Assembly (NCBI GenBank): GCA_017161305.1
Contig: CP031518.1
Coordinates: 2,356,001-2,420,000 of the forward strand
Reading direction: 5' to 3'
Length of the DNA: 64,000 nucleotides
DNA from: Treponema ruminis
Lineage (GTDB): Bacteria > Spirochaetota > Spirochaetia > Treponematales > Treponemataceae
Position 1 is the stretch's first letter, and each line of letters opens with the position of its first letter. The translations under genes and the position numbers were made by a program. Under the pieces are notes generated by a model. It did not search any database, was not told the origin of the DNA, and worked only from the letters and a program-made list of their open reading frames with translations. Positions 1-8,251 of this stretch are shown here, piece after piece.

Positions 1-459
1 AGTGCAGCCGCTTTCTTTTTCGCCAGCCGCAAGAACTGCCTCATGAACATTGTGGCCCCACATTCCTACCCCGCCGAATTTTGGCAGAAGGGCCGGATGA
101 AGATTGATGATTTTACCGGAATATTCCCCGATGATTTTACCACCAAGAACAGAAAGATAACCCGCAAGAACGATTGCATCAATTTCGTACTCACGGCACA
201 AATCCAGAATCGCATCGCTGATTGCGATTCGTTTCTCATCACGGGAAGCCGACTGTGCCTTTTCTTTTCCGAGAACAGAAAAAGGACTCCTAACCTCAAC
301 AGGAATTCCCGCATTTTTAGCCCGTTCCAAAGCATAAGCATTCTTAGTGTTAGAAATAACGAGCTTGATCCGATAGGGGCAGTCGGCATGAGAGTTCTGA
401 TAATCAATTAAAGCCTGAAGATTTGTGCCACCGCCACTTACTAAAACAGTGATATTCAT
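1..459 (-). CDS. purN: Phosphoribosylglycinamide formyltransferase, C-terminus cut by window edge
   Basis: Cytosolic enzyme that transfers a formyl group from 10-formyl-THF to GAR in purine synthesis. The reading frame starts at the ATG read from 459-457 and runs off the window at base 1, giving about 153 residues. The N-terminal nucleotide-binding signature ITVLVSGGGTNLQAL is clear, and the formyltransferase active-site stretch INLHPALLPKFGG is present with its Asn and His. It is the last visible gene of the purine operon, starting 4 nt after the upstream cyclase-like gene. There is no well-spaced Shine-Dalgarno site: AGGGGA touches the ATG, and a TAGAAT box (TGGTAGAAT) sits 6 nt before the start, so coupled or leaderless initiation are both possible. 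Identification is firm; only the end is unseen. Confidence 0.93.
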   Translation of the reverse strand, partial: MNITVLVSGGGTNLQALIDYQNSHADCPYRIKLVISNTKNAYALERAKNAGIPVEVRSPFSVLGKEKAQSASRDEKRIAISDAILDLCREYEIDAIVLAGYLSVLGGKIIGEYSGKIINLHPALLPKFGGVGMWGHNVHEAVLAAGEKESGCT

Positions 460-463
460 TCCC

Positions 464-2764
464 CTATTCTACCATATTTAACTGTTTTATAGAATACCTC
501 GCAATCTTATCATTTGGCCGGCCTTCAGCAAGCTTAAGAAAAATTGCAAGAGCCTTAGACTTTTCACCCTTTTCAGCCAGGGCTACGGCCTGATTCCAGT
601 AGTTGGCATAGTTCCAGAGCTTGTCATCATCAGCAGCAAGGGAATCGAGAACCTCGCAGACAGGCTGGGGATTTTCATCGTCAAAGCTGCAAATATTACG
701 CAAAATGTAGTCATTTTTTACGGAATCAGCAGTATTTTCATCAATAATTATACCAGAAGCCTCTATTTTTGCACTAAAATTCTTCAATTCAAGGGCATTT
801 TTCCATGATGAGTCTGCAATCCGGTAAGATTTTCTGGAATCAGAACCCATGCAGGCACAAAAAGCCTGGCCAGACCAGATTCCCACATCAGTTTGAATCT
901 TTATGCAATTGTGGTCCAGAATGAAAAAAGCCGTGTACAAATCATCATTCATTCCATCTGGCTTAGGAAATTTTGAGAAATTTCTTATTTCCGAATTCAT
1001 TACTTCATCAAGATTTTTCATCTCACGGGCCGCATTTACGGCAGAATCGCAGTGCTTTTCATCAAAAACAGGAGCCCCGAAGACAGAAATAAGCTGGTCA
1101 TCCCGGTAAGACTCAATAATTCCATCGAATTTCAGGCTTGCAGAAGAAATTTTTTCGAAGTAATAGTTCATGAAAGCCACAAACTGACCTTCATTGAGCA
1201 GGGATTTCAGGGAATCAAGGGCACGAATTGAAGAAGAAAGCAGGGAAAGCTCAATTTTTTCGCCGGAAATCATGGATTCAAAAGGATGAGCTTTAATTTT
1301 CTTCAATAATACTGGCGGAAGCGGCTGGGAAAAAGCCTGAGAAAGAGCAAGAGATTTTTCCTTTGACTCTTTAAATTGCCGCTGGTTCAAAAGGATGGCG
1401 AGGATAAGTCCTGATGCAAGGGGAACAGAAAGTCCGGTAAAAAGAGAAAACTGAATAAGGACAAAAATGACTGCAGCCAAGAGGAAAAGAATAGAAAAAA
1501 GGGAGAATGCAATCATCAGAAGATTTTTCCTGATTCTATAGGCGGCAAAGGCAAAAAGAAGGCAGAAAATCAGGGCAAGGGCAAGTGAAATCAACTTCGG
1601 GCAGAAAAAGATAAAATCCCTGGCAAGAACCATGTTCATAAGCACATAGGATAAAAGGGATGCCGGAAAATGCCGGTCAAAAGGCGTGGAAATAAAATCA
1701 GTCTGGGAATCAGAGCAAATAGCAAAAAGGCAGAAGGAATTCTGAATCGAATCAGAAAGTTTTACGCGCAGAGTCTCAATTTCTGAAAAAAGCTTGCGGC
1801 AGGAATCAAAGGACTCCTTGATGGAATTAAGGTTTTCCTCGCTGCTGCTGGCTTCGCAAAGGGCACGCTCCTGATTTCCAGAAAGAAAAGCCGACATCAG
1901 CACAAAAAACTTCTTTTTATAGAAGATATATTCGTTTTCGTTGCGGGAATTTCTGGCTCTGAGGGCGGAATTCAGGACATCGAGGGGACTTTCGGACTTA
2001 AGCTCACAGAAAAAGCCCTGGGCAGACATAGAAGTCAGTTTTTCCTTGAGTTCATTTTCAAGCATGTAGAGCTTGTAGAATTTGAAAAATGGGACATTAT
2101 CGTAGTCTTTCCATGATTTTCCGGGATATTTTAAAAGAACCGAGCCGTCAGAGAGGCGCCTAATTTTTAATGAGGTCAAGGAAGAACCGTCACGCAGGGA
2201 AAGATTTTTCAAGAGCAGGGCCGAGTCAGAAAGGCTGATCATGGGAGAGCCTGTCAGAGCGAGTACCTGAGAAAAAGCCTGATTTGCGTAATATTTTCCC
2301 TCTTTTTTGGCGACTAAATGGCATGAATATGGAAGATTTTTGGAATTGATGTTCTTAAAGGCAGGGGGAGTTTTTGTATCGGCACCCGAAAGGTCTTTTG
2401 AAGGGAAAACGATTTTAAAATTCATCAGGGGAGCTTTTTTTTCGACTCCGGCCTTAACTTTTTCAACCATGGAATCGATGTAAACGAAGGAATTTTTGTC
2501 ATCAGCATCAAAAAGGACGTCCTTACAGCCAAGCTCACGGGCAAGAATACGGATATTTTCTTTGGATTGAGCTGAAAGAGGGTCAAAATCATCCATAAAA
2601 TCAGAATCTGAAAGGGGAACAAGGACAAGAGGAAGCGATGGCTTGCGCTCCGGCATAAATTTCTGTAAATAAAGGGAGATTTTTTGATCTGAACTGGTAA
2701 AGAATAATAAAGAAGAAATTCCGACAGCAAAGATTAGAGAGAAAACGTAGAAAACTTTTTTCAT
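464..2764 (-). CDS. Adenylate-cyclase-like membrane protein with dead catalytic site (pseudo-cyclase)
   Basis: 766-residue paralogue of the cyclase at 38865-41162, nearly identical in length. N-terminal membrane anchor (about residues 4-24), a CHASE2-like periplasmic region, three or four membrane segments around residues 375-455, then a class III cyclase fold and a short TPR-like tail. The cyclase domain aligns without gaps over about 145 residues, but key residues are replaced: the first metal Asp (D480 in the paralogue) is Ser512, the transition-state Asn and Arg (N623, R627) are Lys655 and Glu659; only the second metal Asp (D556) remains. It should therefore not make cAMP; it may bind nucleotide, dimerise with the active cyclase, or serve as a sensor. 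It lies inside the purine operon, 26 nt after purM and 4 nt before purN. The frame is intact, so this is not ordinary decay. Confidence 0.82.
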   Translation of the reverse strand: MKKVFYVFSLIFAVGISSLLFFTSSDQKISLYLQKFMPERKPSLPLVLVPLSDSDFMDDFDPLSAQSKENIRILARELGCKDVLFDADDKNSFVYIDSMVEKVKAGVEKKAPLMNFKIVFPSKDLSGADTKTPPAFKNINSKNLPYSCHLVAKKEGKYYANQAFSQVLALTGSPMISLSDSALLLKNLSLRDGSSLTSLKIRRLSDGSVLLKYPGKSWKDYDNVPFFKFYKLYMLENELKEKLTSMSAQGFFCELKSESPLDVLNSALRARNSRNENEYIFYKKKFFVLMSAFLSGNQERALCEASSSEENLNSIKESFDSCRKLFSEIETLRVKLSDSIQNSFCLFAICSDSQTDFISTPFDRHFPASLLSYVLMNMVLARDFIFFCPKLISLALALIFCLLFAFAAYRIRKNLLMIAFSLFSILFLLAAVIFVLIQFSLFTGLSVPLASGLILAILLNQRQFKESKEKSLALSQAFSQPLPPVLLKKIKAHPFESMISGEKIELSLLSSSIRALDSLKSLLNEGQFVAFMNYYFEKISSASLKFDGIIESYRDDQLISVFGAPVFDEKHCDSAVNAAREMKNLDEVMNSEIRNFSKFPKPDGMNDDLYTAFFILDHNCIKIQTDVGIWSGQAFCACMGSDSRKSYRIADSSWKNALELKNFSAKIEASGIIIDENTADSVKNDYILRNICSFDDENPQPVCEVLDSLAADDDKLWNYANYWNQAVALAEKGEKSKALAIFLKLAEGRPNDKIARYSIKQLNMVE

Positions 2765-2790
2765 ACTTTATTGTCGGAATTTCTCAGTTT

Positions 2791-3882
2791 TTATATAAGT
2801 TTTGTTGCCTCGTGGCTGCCCTTGAGGTCGTCACCGAGGTCTTTTGTTGCAGCTTCTACATGACCGATTTTGTAAGCCTTGAGTGGTGTGGCACCGGCCT
2901 TTTTGTATGGCTCTGTCTCAAAAGCTGCGGCCTTTTCGTTGAAGCGGGCGACGATTGCGTCTGCATCGCTTGCCTTTACAGCGAGGATGAAGCCGATACC
3001 CATGTTGAATGTGCCCCAGACTCCTTCTGAATCTGCCCCCCGCCGGATAAGCTCATCAAAGATTGCAGGCTTTGGCCATGAATCCTTTTTGATTACAGAA
3101 ACAAGGTTCTTGCCCTTTGCGTACATGCGAGGAACGTTTTCGTAGAAACCGCCGCCTGTGATGTGAACCATGCCGTGGATGCTGTCACCGAATGCTCCGA
3201 GAACGTCCATTACCGGGCGAACGTAAATGCGGGTTGGTGTAAGGAGAACTTCACCGATTGTCTTGCCCTCGAATGGTGTGTCGAAATCAGAAACAAGCTT
3301 GCGTACCAGAGAGAAGCCGTTTGAGTGACAGCCTGTTGAAGAAAGACCGATGAGAACGTCACCAGCCTCGATTTTTGTGCCGGTAATCATCTTTTCTTTT
3401 TCGCCAACGCCAACGCCGAAACCAGCGAGGTCGTATTTGCCTTCGTCATAGAAGCCAGGCATTTCAGCAGTTTCACCGCCGAGAAGGGCACAGCCAGTGT
3501 CAACACAGCCGTCTGCAACGCCCTTTACAAGCTCGCCTGCAACTTTTGCATCAAGCTTGCCGCATGCAACGTAGTCAAGGAAGAAAGAAGTCTGAACGCC
3601 TGAGCAGAGAATGTCATTTACGCTCATGGCAACACAGTCAATGCCGACTGTATCATATTTTTTAAGCTGGAAAGCAATGTCAAGTTTTGTACCGACACCG
3701 TCAGTTCCAGAAACCATTACAGGATTTTTAAGTCCTTTTGGAATCTCGAACATGCCGTTGAAACTGCCCAAATCAGTGAGCAGGCCCGGAATTCGGGTTC
3801 TTTTTGCATGAACTTTGTACTCGTTGACGGCATTATAGCCTTCTTCAACATCAACGCCAGAATCTTTGTAATTTACTGCCAT
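2791..3882 (-). CDS. purM: Phosphoribosylformylglycinamidine cyclo-ligase (AIR synthetase)
   Basis: Cytosolic ATP-dependent enzyme that closes FGAM to AIR, the fifth purine step. 363 residues, usual length. Family signatures read directly: SGTDGVGTKL near residue 60, CVAMSVNDIL, LLGGETAEMPGFY, and HITGGGFYENVPR in the C-terminal half. The start has a GGAG Shine-Dalgarno motif about 6 nt upstream. It follows purF by 41 nt and precedes the cyclase-like gene by 26 nt, consistent with one transcript. Nothing odd in the sequence. Confidence 0.97.
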   Translation of the reverse strand: MAVNYKDSGVDVEEGYNAVNEYKVHAKRTRIPGLLTDLGSFNGMFEIPKGLKNPVMVSGTDGVGTKLDIAFQLKKYDTVGIDCVAMSVNDILCSGVQTSFFLDYVACGKLDAKVAGELVKGVADGCVDTGCALLGGETAEMPGFYDEGKYDLAGFGVGVGEKEKMITGTKIEAGDVLIGLSSTGCHSNGFSLVRKLVSDFDTPFEGKTIGEVLLTPTRIYVRPVMDVLGAFGDSIHGMVHITGGGFYENVPRMYAKGKNLVSVIKKDSWPKPAIFDELIRRGADSEGVWGTFNMGIGFILAVKASDADAIVARFNEKAAAFETEPYKKAGATPLKAYKIGHVEAATKDLGDDLKGSHEATKLI

Positions 3883-3923
3883 TTTTTACTCCAAAAGGAA
3901 ATTTGATTGCCTATTATATCAGA

Positions 3924-5390
3924 TTATTCATTCTCCGGGCAAGCGATTGGATATTCACCAGTGAAGCAGCCCTTGCAGAAACCGTAGCTTTCAGGATTGA
4001 CTCCCCTGCATGCTTCCATTAAGCCCTCCGGCGAAAGGAAAGCAAGGGAATCGGCTCCAATCATCTTGCGGATTGCCTCAGTGTCATACTGGGCGGAAAT
4101 CAGCTCGCTGCGTTTCGGGGTGTTGATTCCAAAGTAGCATGGGAATTTTACAGGAGGCGAAGAAATGCGGAAATGGACTTCGGTTGCCCCTGCCCGCCTC
4201 AAAATCTGTACCAGGCGCTTTGACGTTGTGCCGCGGACGATTGAGTCGTCGATGATAATGACCCGCTTGCCTTTGACATCGCATGGAACCGCATTGAGCT
4301 TTACGAAAACCATGTTTTCACGCTCTTTTTGAGTCGGGGCGATGAAGGTGCGGCCGATATATTTGTTCTTGATGATTCCTGTAGCGTAAGGAATGCCTGA
4401 TTCTTTTGCATAGCCTACAGCAGCTCCCAAACCGCTGTCTGGAACTCCAACAACGACATCGGCGGCAACTCCGCTTTCACGAGCAAGCTGGGCTCCAAGT
4501 GCATAGCGGGCCTGCTGAACAGGGATTCCGTCGATTACACTGTCAGGGCGGGCAAAATATACATATTCGAAAATACAAGTGCGTTTTGAAGTGCGTTCTC
4601 CGAATTCAAAGGAAAGAACGCCATCGTCATTTATGATTACGATTTCACCAGGATTGATGTCGCGAACAAAAGTGCCGTTGACGGCGTCGATTGCACAGGA
4701 CTCGCTTGCTAAAATCCAGCCTTTTTCAGTCTGTCCAAGGCAGAGTGGGCGGATTCCGTTAGGATCACGGGCACCAATCAGGCATTTGTCGGTCATGACT
4801 GTGAGGGCAAAAGAGCCTTTTATCATCTGGATTGTATCGGTAAGGGCTCGCTCCAGGCCTTTTTTGTATGAGCGGGCAATCAGTTTGACAATAACCTCAG
4901 TGTCACTGCTTGACTGGAAGGTACAGCCTGCGTCCTCAAGCATTTCACGAAGCTGCTCGTAATTTGTGAGCTGACCGTTGTGGGCTACGGCAATAGTACC
5001 GAGCTTTGAAGTCTGAACCATAGGCTGGGCGTTTTCAATAGTACAGCTGCCAGCCGTGGCATATCGGACATGGCCTACAGCAAGACGGCCCTTGAGATTT
5101 TCAAGATGCTCAGACTTGAAGACTTCGGAAACAGCACCCATGCCTTTGTGAACCCGCATTTCACTTCCGTCACTGACAGCGATACCGGCACTGTCCTGAC
5201 CGCGGTGCTGAAGGGCATACAAGGCGTAATAAACCTGCTGAACAGCATTAAAGTGCTTTGCTGAATAGGGCTCCTGAACTTCCTTTCCGTTTGAATCGGT
5301 TGAAGTTTTTGAAGCCTGAAAAATTCCGACTACACCGCACTCATCATGAAATTTGTCATCTTCTGAATCAAAAAAATCTTTGTCACTCAT
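3924..5390 (-). CDS. purF: Amidophosphoribosyltransferase, Fe-S (Bacillus) type
   Basis: Commits PRPP to purine synthesis by making phosphoribosylamine from glutamine. The start at 5390 is chosen because AGGAAA precedes it by about 8 nt; an upstream in-frame start at 5420 lacks support. The nucleophile Cys of CGVVGIF follows a short propeptide-like N-terminus of about a dozen residues, as in the Bacillus class that is cleaved during maturation. Four Cys that match the [4Fe-4S] ligands of that class are visible (KRTCIFEYV, FPCYFG, and GFCKGC), and the PRPP loop reads VIIIDDSIVRGTTS. It is co-directional with purE (38 nt upstream) and purM. An oxygen-sensitive Fe-S PurF suits an anaerobe. Confidence 0.97.
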   Translation of the reverse strand: MSDKDFFDSEDDKFHDECGVVGIFQASKTSTDSNGKEVQEPYSAKHFNAVQQVYYALYALQHRGQDSAGIAVSDGSEMRVHKGMGAVSEVFKSEHLENLKGRLAVGHVRYATAGSCTIENAQPMVQTSKLGTIAVAHNGQLTNYEQLREMLEDAGCTFQSSSDTEVIVKLIARSYKKGLERALTDTIQMIKGSFALTVMTDKCLIGARDPNGIRPLCLGQTEKGWILASESCAIDAVNGTFVRDINPGEIVIINDDGVLSFEFGERTSKRTCIFEYVYFARPDSVIDGIPVQQARYALGAQLARESGVAADVVVGVPDSGLGAAVGYAKESGIPYATGIIKNKYIGRTFIAPTQKERENMVFVKLNAVPCDVKGKRVIIIDDSIVRGTTSKRLVQILRRAGATEVHFRISSPPVKFPCYFGINTPKRSELISAQYDTEAIRKMIGADSLAFLSPEGLMEACRGVNPESYGFCKGCFTGEYPIACPENE

Positions 5391-5428
5391 AAGATATTTT
5401 CCTGTTTTTCGCAAATGCAAACAATAAC

Positions 5429-5926
5429 CTAAAGTTCTACATCAAGACCGCTTGCAGCTGCATCGTCAGCAAGTTTTTTGCGGAATGCAAGAAGCTTTTC
5501 TTTAAGTTCCGGATATTTAATAGAAAGAATCTGAACGGCAAGATATGCCGCATTTTTAGAAGAATTGATTCCGACGGTAGCAACAGGAATCTGAGGAGGC
5601 ATCTGTACTATAGAAAGAAGTGCATCCATTCCGCCCAATCCGTTTGATTTTCCAGGATTTACACATTCAAGAGGAACACCGATTACAGGCAAAGTAGTAG
5701 CACCTGCGATTACTCCCGGAAGAGCCGCAGCAAGGCCTGCACCTGCGATAATGACCTCACAGCCGTCTTTTTCAACCTGCTTGACTGTTTCGTGAAGAAG
5801 AGCTCCGGCACGATGAGCCGAAAGGATGTATGCCTTATAATCAACGCCGAATTCGCGGAGAACGTCGGCAGCCTTTTTCATTGTCTCTGTGTCAGATTTT
5901 GAACCGAAGAAAATAGCAACTTTCAT
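5429..5926 (-). CDS. purE: N5-carboxyaminoimidazole ribonucleotide mutase / AIR carboxylase
   Basis: Moves or adds the carboxyl group that forms CAIR. 165 residues from the ATG at 5926, preceded by a GAGGT Shine-Dalgarno site; an upstream start at 5953 would not use it. Motifs: GSKSDTETM phosphate loop, SAHR active-site His, AGAGLAAALPGVIA and SIVQMPPQIPVATV. The C-terminal half looks like class I PurE, the type that needs PurK, with a few extra residues between VPLE and GGMDALLS. No purK is present here. It is the promoter-proximal gene of the purine operon. Confidence 0.95.
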   Translation of the reverse strand: MKVAIFFGSKSDTETMKKAADVLREFGVDYKAYILSAHRAGALLHETVKQVEKDGCEVIIAGAGLAAALPGVIAGATTLPVIGVPLECVNPGKSNGLGGMDALLSIVQMPPQIPVATVGINSSKNAAYLAVQILSIKYPELKEKLLAFRKKLADDAAASGLDVEL

Positions 5927-5943
5927 AGATACCTCGTGAAAAG

Positions 5944-5972
5944 AGAATAGCATAAAACAAAAAAATAGTGAA
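5944..5972 (-). promoter_or_regulatory. Candidate sigma-70 promoter of the purine operon
   Basis: Reading the minus strand, TTCACT (5972-5967) and TATTCT (5949-5944) are separated by exactly 17 bp and lie upstream of the purE Shine-Dalgarno site. Each hexamer matches consensus at 4 of 6. No purine riboswitch or PurR-like palindrome was recognised in the short intergenic space shared with nudC. Confidence 0.5.
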
Positions 5973-6005
5973 TTAAAAAGACTTTCTTTTTTGAAACTTC
6001 GGGCT

Positions 6006-6020
6006 TATAATAATCTTATG
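6006..6020 (+). promoter_or_regulatory. TATAAT box 6 nt before the nudC ATG (leaderless candidate)
   Basis: A perfect TATAAT at 6006-6011 ends 6 nt before the ATG at 6018. No Shine-Dalgarno motif precedes that ATG. Transcription would start at or next to the A of the start codon. The -35 region (about 5983-5988) is poor. Confidence 0.5.
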
Positions 6021-6857
6021 CCGATGATTTCTAATCAGATGAACGTATTCTGCGAGATTCACTTTGTTTTCAGGGGTAATTCCATCATTTTACAGGGAGA
6101 ATCTTTGCCTGATGATGCAGTCGTTCGCAAATGTTTCGAAATGAACGTTGCCGAAGACTGGTTCGCTGAACTTGAATATGGATATTCTGCACTGCTTCTC
6201 GAAAAGGACACCCCAAATCCAGCGGGTTGCACTGATATCCCCCTGCGCGATTTTTTCCATAAAATGCAGGGCATCGAAAGAATCAACGACTTTATAAGCA
6301 TAACCGACGAAACAAAAAATATTTCCGGAGCTGAGCTTGCAGGTCTTGCCGCCAGAGCGCGTGGGCTTTTAAATTTCAAGCAGGACAAAAGATTCTGCTC
6401 AAAATGCGGTGCCCCTTTAATCGACGACCTCTATTTCACGGCCCGCACATGCAGCCACTGTAAAAAACAGTTTTTTCCTCAGCTCGAACCGGCAATCATC
6501 ACGCTGATAAACAAGGGCGATGAAATCCTTCTTGCCCGCCACAAAAAGCGAAATGACGGAGTTTATTCATGCATTGCAGGCTTCGTCGAAATGGGCGAGA
6601 CAATCGAAAATGCCGTCCACCGTGAAGTCCTTGAGGAAACCGGCATTAAAGTCAAGAATATCCGCTACGTCGGAAGCCAGTCATGGCCTTTCCCGGACCA
6701 GCTCATGCTCGCCTTCCGTGCCGAATACGAAAGCGGCGAGATTAAAATTCAGGAAGAAGAATTAACTGAAGCCCGCTGGTTTAAGTGGAACAAACTTCCA
6801 AAGGTTCCAGGCCCCGGAAGCGTCGCCTACAATCTCATTCACGGCTGCTTCGAATAA
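6018..6857 (+). CDS. nudC: NAD(+)/NADH pyrophosphatase, Nudix family
   Basis: Hydrolyses NADH or NAD to NMN(H) and AMP; family members also remove NAD caps from RNA. 279 residues from the ATG at 6018; a TTG further upstream at 5991 lacks support. Domains: N-terminal divergent half, a four-Cys zinc ribbon (CSKCGA and CSHCKK) around residues 130-150, a complete Nudix box (GFVEMGETIENAVHREVLEE pattern) and the NudC hallmark SQSWPFP after it, here with Ser in place of the usual Pro at the third position. Divergent from purE. Family call is secure; NAD-cap removal is only family knowledge. Confidence 0.93.
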   Translation: MPMISNQMNVFCEIHFVFRGNSIILQGESLPDDAVVRKCFEMNVAEDWFAELEYGYSALLLEKDTPNPAGCTDIPLRDFFHKMQGIERINDFISITDETKNISGAELAGLAARARGLLNFKQDKRFCSKCGAPLIDDLYFTARTCSHCKKQFFPQLEPAIITLINKGDEILLARHKKRNDGVYSCIAGFVEMGETIENAVHREVLEETGIKVKNIRYVGSQSWPFPDQLMLAFRAEYESGEIKIQEEELTEARWFKWNKLPKVPGPGSVAYNLIHGCFE

Positions 6858-6915
6858 GATTCTGAATCGAAGTTCTGCCCCTGATTTTCCCATAGGCAGA
6901 AAAAGAGCAAGTCTG

Positions 6916-6931
6916 TATAATTCTTTTCATG
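6916..6931 (+). promoter_or_regulatory. TATAAT box 7 nt before the NusG-II gene
   Basis: TATAAT at 6916-6921 ends 7 nt before the ATG at 6929, and no Shine-Dalgarno motif is visible. The -35 region is weak. Another leaderless candidate. Confidence 0.45.
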
Positions 6932-7276
6932 AAACGTCTTCGTCCGCTGGATTTTGCATTTATTTTTCTATTTACAGCCCTCGGCGCCTTTCTTACGGCC
7001 AAAAATCTTTTCCGCAGGGGAGCAAAAGTCCATGTCCGCGCTGACGACAGTGAATATGAGTATTCTGCAAAGGCAAACGGCATTTACAAGGTTCAGGGAG
7101 CAATAGGAATCACGACATTCGAAATCAAGGATGGTAGAATCCGCATAATCGACTCTCCCTGCCCCAACAAAATCTGCGTGCATCAGGGCTGGGATTCACC
7201 CCTTGTCTGCCTTCCCAACAATGTAATCATCACTCTGGAAGATGAAGAAGGAGAATTCGATGCCCTCACAAAATAA
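6929..7276 (+). CDS. NusG domain II-containing protein
   Basis: Small (115 residues) membrane-anchored protein: one N-terminal hydrophobic helix (about residues 8-26) followed by a beta-rich domain with the signature PCPNKICVHQGW and LVCLPN, typical of the stand-alone NusG_II family found beside Gx transporters and ApbE/Rnf genes. The two Cys in that motif are conserved in the family. Exact role unknown; it is not the transcription factor NusG. It overlaps the next gene by 17 nt, so the pair is translationally coupled. Confidence 0.8.
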   Translation: MKRLRPLDFAFIFLFTALGAFLTAKNLFRRGAKVHVRADDSEYEYSAKANGIYKVQGAIGITTFEIKDGRIRIIDSPCPNKICVHQGWDSPLVCLPNNVIITLEDEEGEFDALTK

Positions 7277-8243
7277 AAAAACTGTAGCCTATTTTGCAGC
7301 CCTTACCCTTCTTTTTTCCTACATCGAAATGATTCTTCCGAGGACAGTCCCATTTTTCAGGCTGGGTCTTGGAAACATAGCGGTCTTAATGGCCCTGAAA
7401 ATTCCATTCGCCCCCTTTGCCCTTCTCTGCCTGATTAAAGCGATTGCGGCCTCCCTCATGAGCGGAACCCTATTTTCGCCCTTTTTCATTATTTCCCTGG
7501 CCCAGAGCATTTCAAGCGGCATTTTCATGTACCTGCTTTCTGGCCTTAACCGCAAAAGCGGTGAAAAATTACTTTCAGTCTACGGAATTTCAGTTTTCGG
7601 AGCCGGAATAAGCGCCCTGGTCCAGATTTTATGCTGCGCCCTTTATCTTGGAAGCGGAACTTTTGCCTTATTCGGCCCCATACTGATTTTCAATACGGCA
7701 AGCGGCATCCTCACGGCCTTTTTCAGCTTAAAATTCCAGGATTCAGAAAAAACATCTTTTGCTAAAATCGACATCGAGCAAGCAGTTGAAAGTCAGAATC
7801 AAAAGTCGGCATTCCTTCAGATTCTTCTTGCCCTGGCAATTCTTTTTGCAGCCGCTTCCATTTTTTTCATAAAGAACATAGCCATTCTTGCAACCGCCCT
7901 TGTCTTAAGCCTTGCCGCACAAAAATTCTGCAAGCGAAAGATCCTCCTTCTTCCCCACATTTCACTCTGGATTTTCATACTGATTTCTACAATTCTCGTG
8001 CCGGAGGGAAAAGTCCTTTTCAAAATATGGAACGTTTCCGTAACTGAGGGAGCCTTCGTAAGTGCCCTTCAAAAATCCCTGAGACTTTCGGCTGTCAGTG
8101 CCTTAAGCCAGTGCGCGGTTTCACTCCGCCCGCCAAAAGATTCAATCCTGGCCCTGACCCTGCTTTACTATAAGGGCATGAGCGACAAATTCATAAAGGC
8201 CAAGGGAAACATTTTTCAGAGGGCAAAGGAAAGCCTGAACTGA
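7260..8243 (+). CDS. Gx transporter family membrane protein with T-component-like C-terminus
   Basis: 327-residue integral membrane protein. Residues 1-170 match the Gx transporter / 'heptaprenyl diphosphate synthase component I' family: several helices, FFRLGLGNIAVLMAL and FPFF..SLAQSISSG-type loops. Residues about 185-327 form a second hydrophobic part ending in an ALQKSLRLSAVSALSQ helix and a basic tail, reminiscent of the T component (EcfT/CbiQ) of ECF transporters; this second assignment is inference. The ATG at 7260 is chosen because AAGGAG lies 7 nt upstream; the ATG at 7242 contains that site. Follows and overlaps the NusG-II gene. Substrate is unknown; adjacency to apbE hints at flavin, quinone or isoprenoid-linked metabolism. 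Confidence 0.72.
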   Translation: MPSQNKKTVAYFAALTLLFSYIEMILPRTVPFFRLGLGNIAVLMALKIPFAPFALLCLIKAIAASLMSGTLFSPFFIISLAQSISSGIFMYLLSGLNRKSGEKLLSVYGISVFGAGISALVQILCCALYLGSGTFALFGPILIFNTASGILTAFFSLKFQDSEKTSFAKIDIEQAVESQNQKSAFLQILLALAILFAAASIFFIKNIAILATALVLSLAAQKFCKRKILLLPHISLWIFILISTILVPEGKVLFKIWNVSVTEGAFVSALQKSLRLSAVSALSQCAVSLRPPKDSILALTLLYYKGMSDKFIKAKGNIFQRAKESLN

Positions 8244-8251
8244 AGAGGATT

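Noticed and set aside
464-2764. Cyclase-like gene as a decaying pseudogene
   Set aside because: Frame is intact over 766 codons with conserved spacing, so it is reported as an intact pseudo-enzyme.
5991-6020. TTG start for nudC
   Set aside because: The TTG lies upstream of the TATAAT box, so a transcript from that promoter would not include it.
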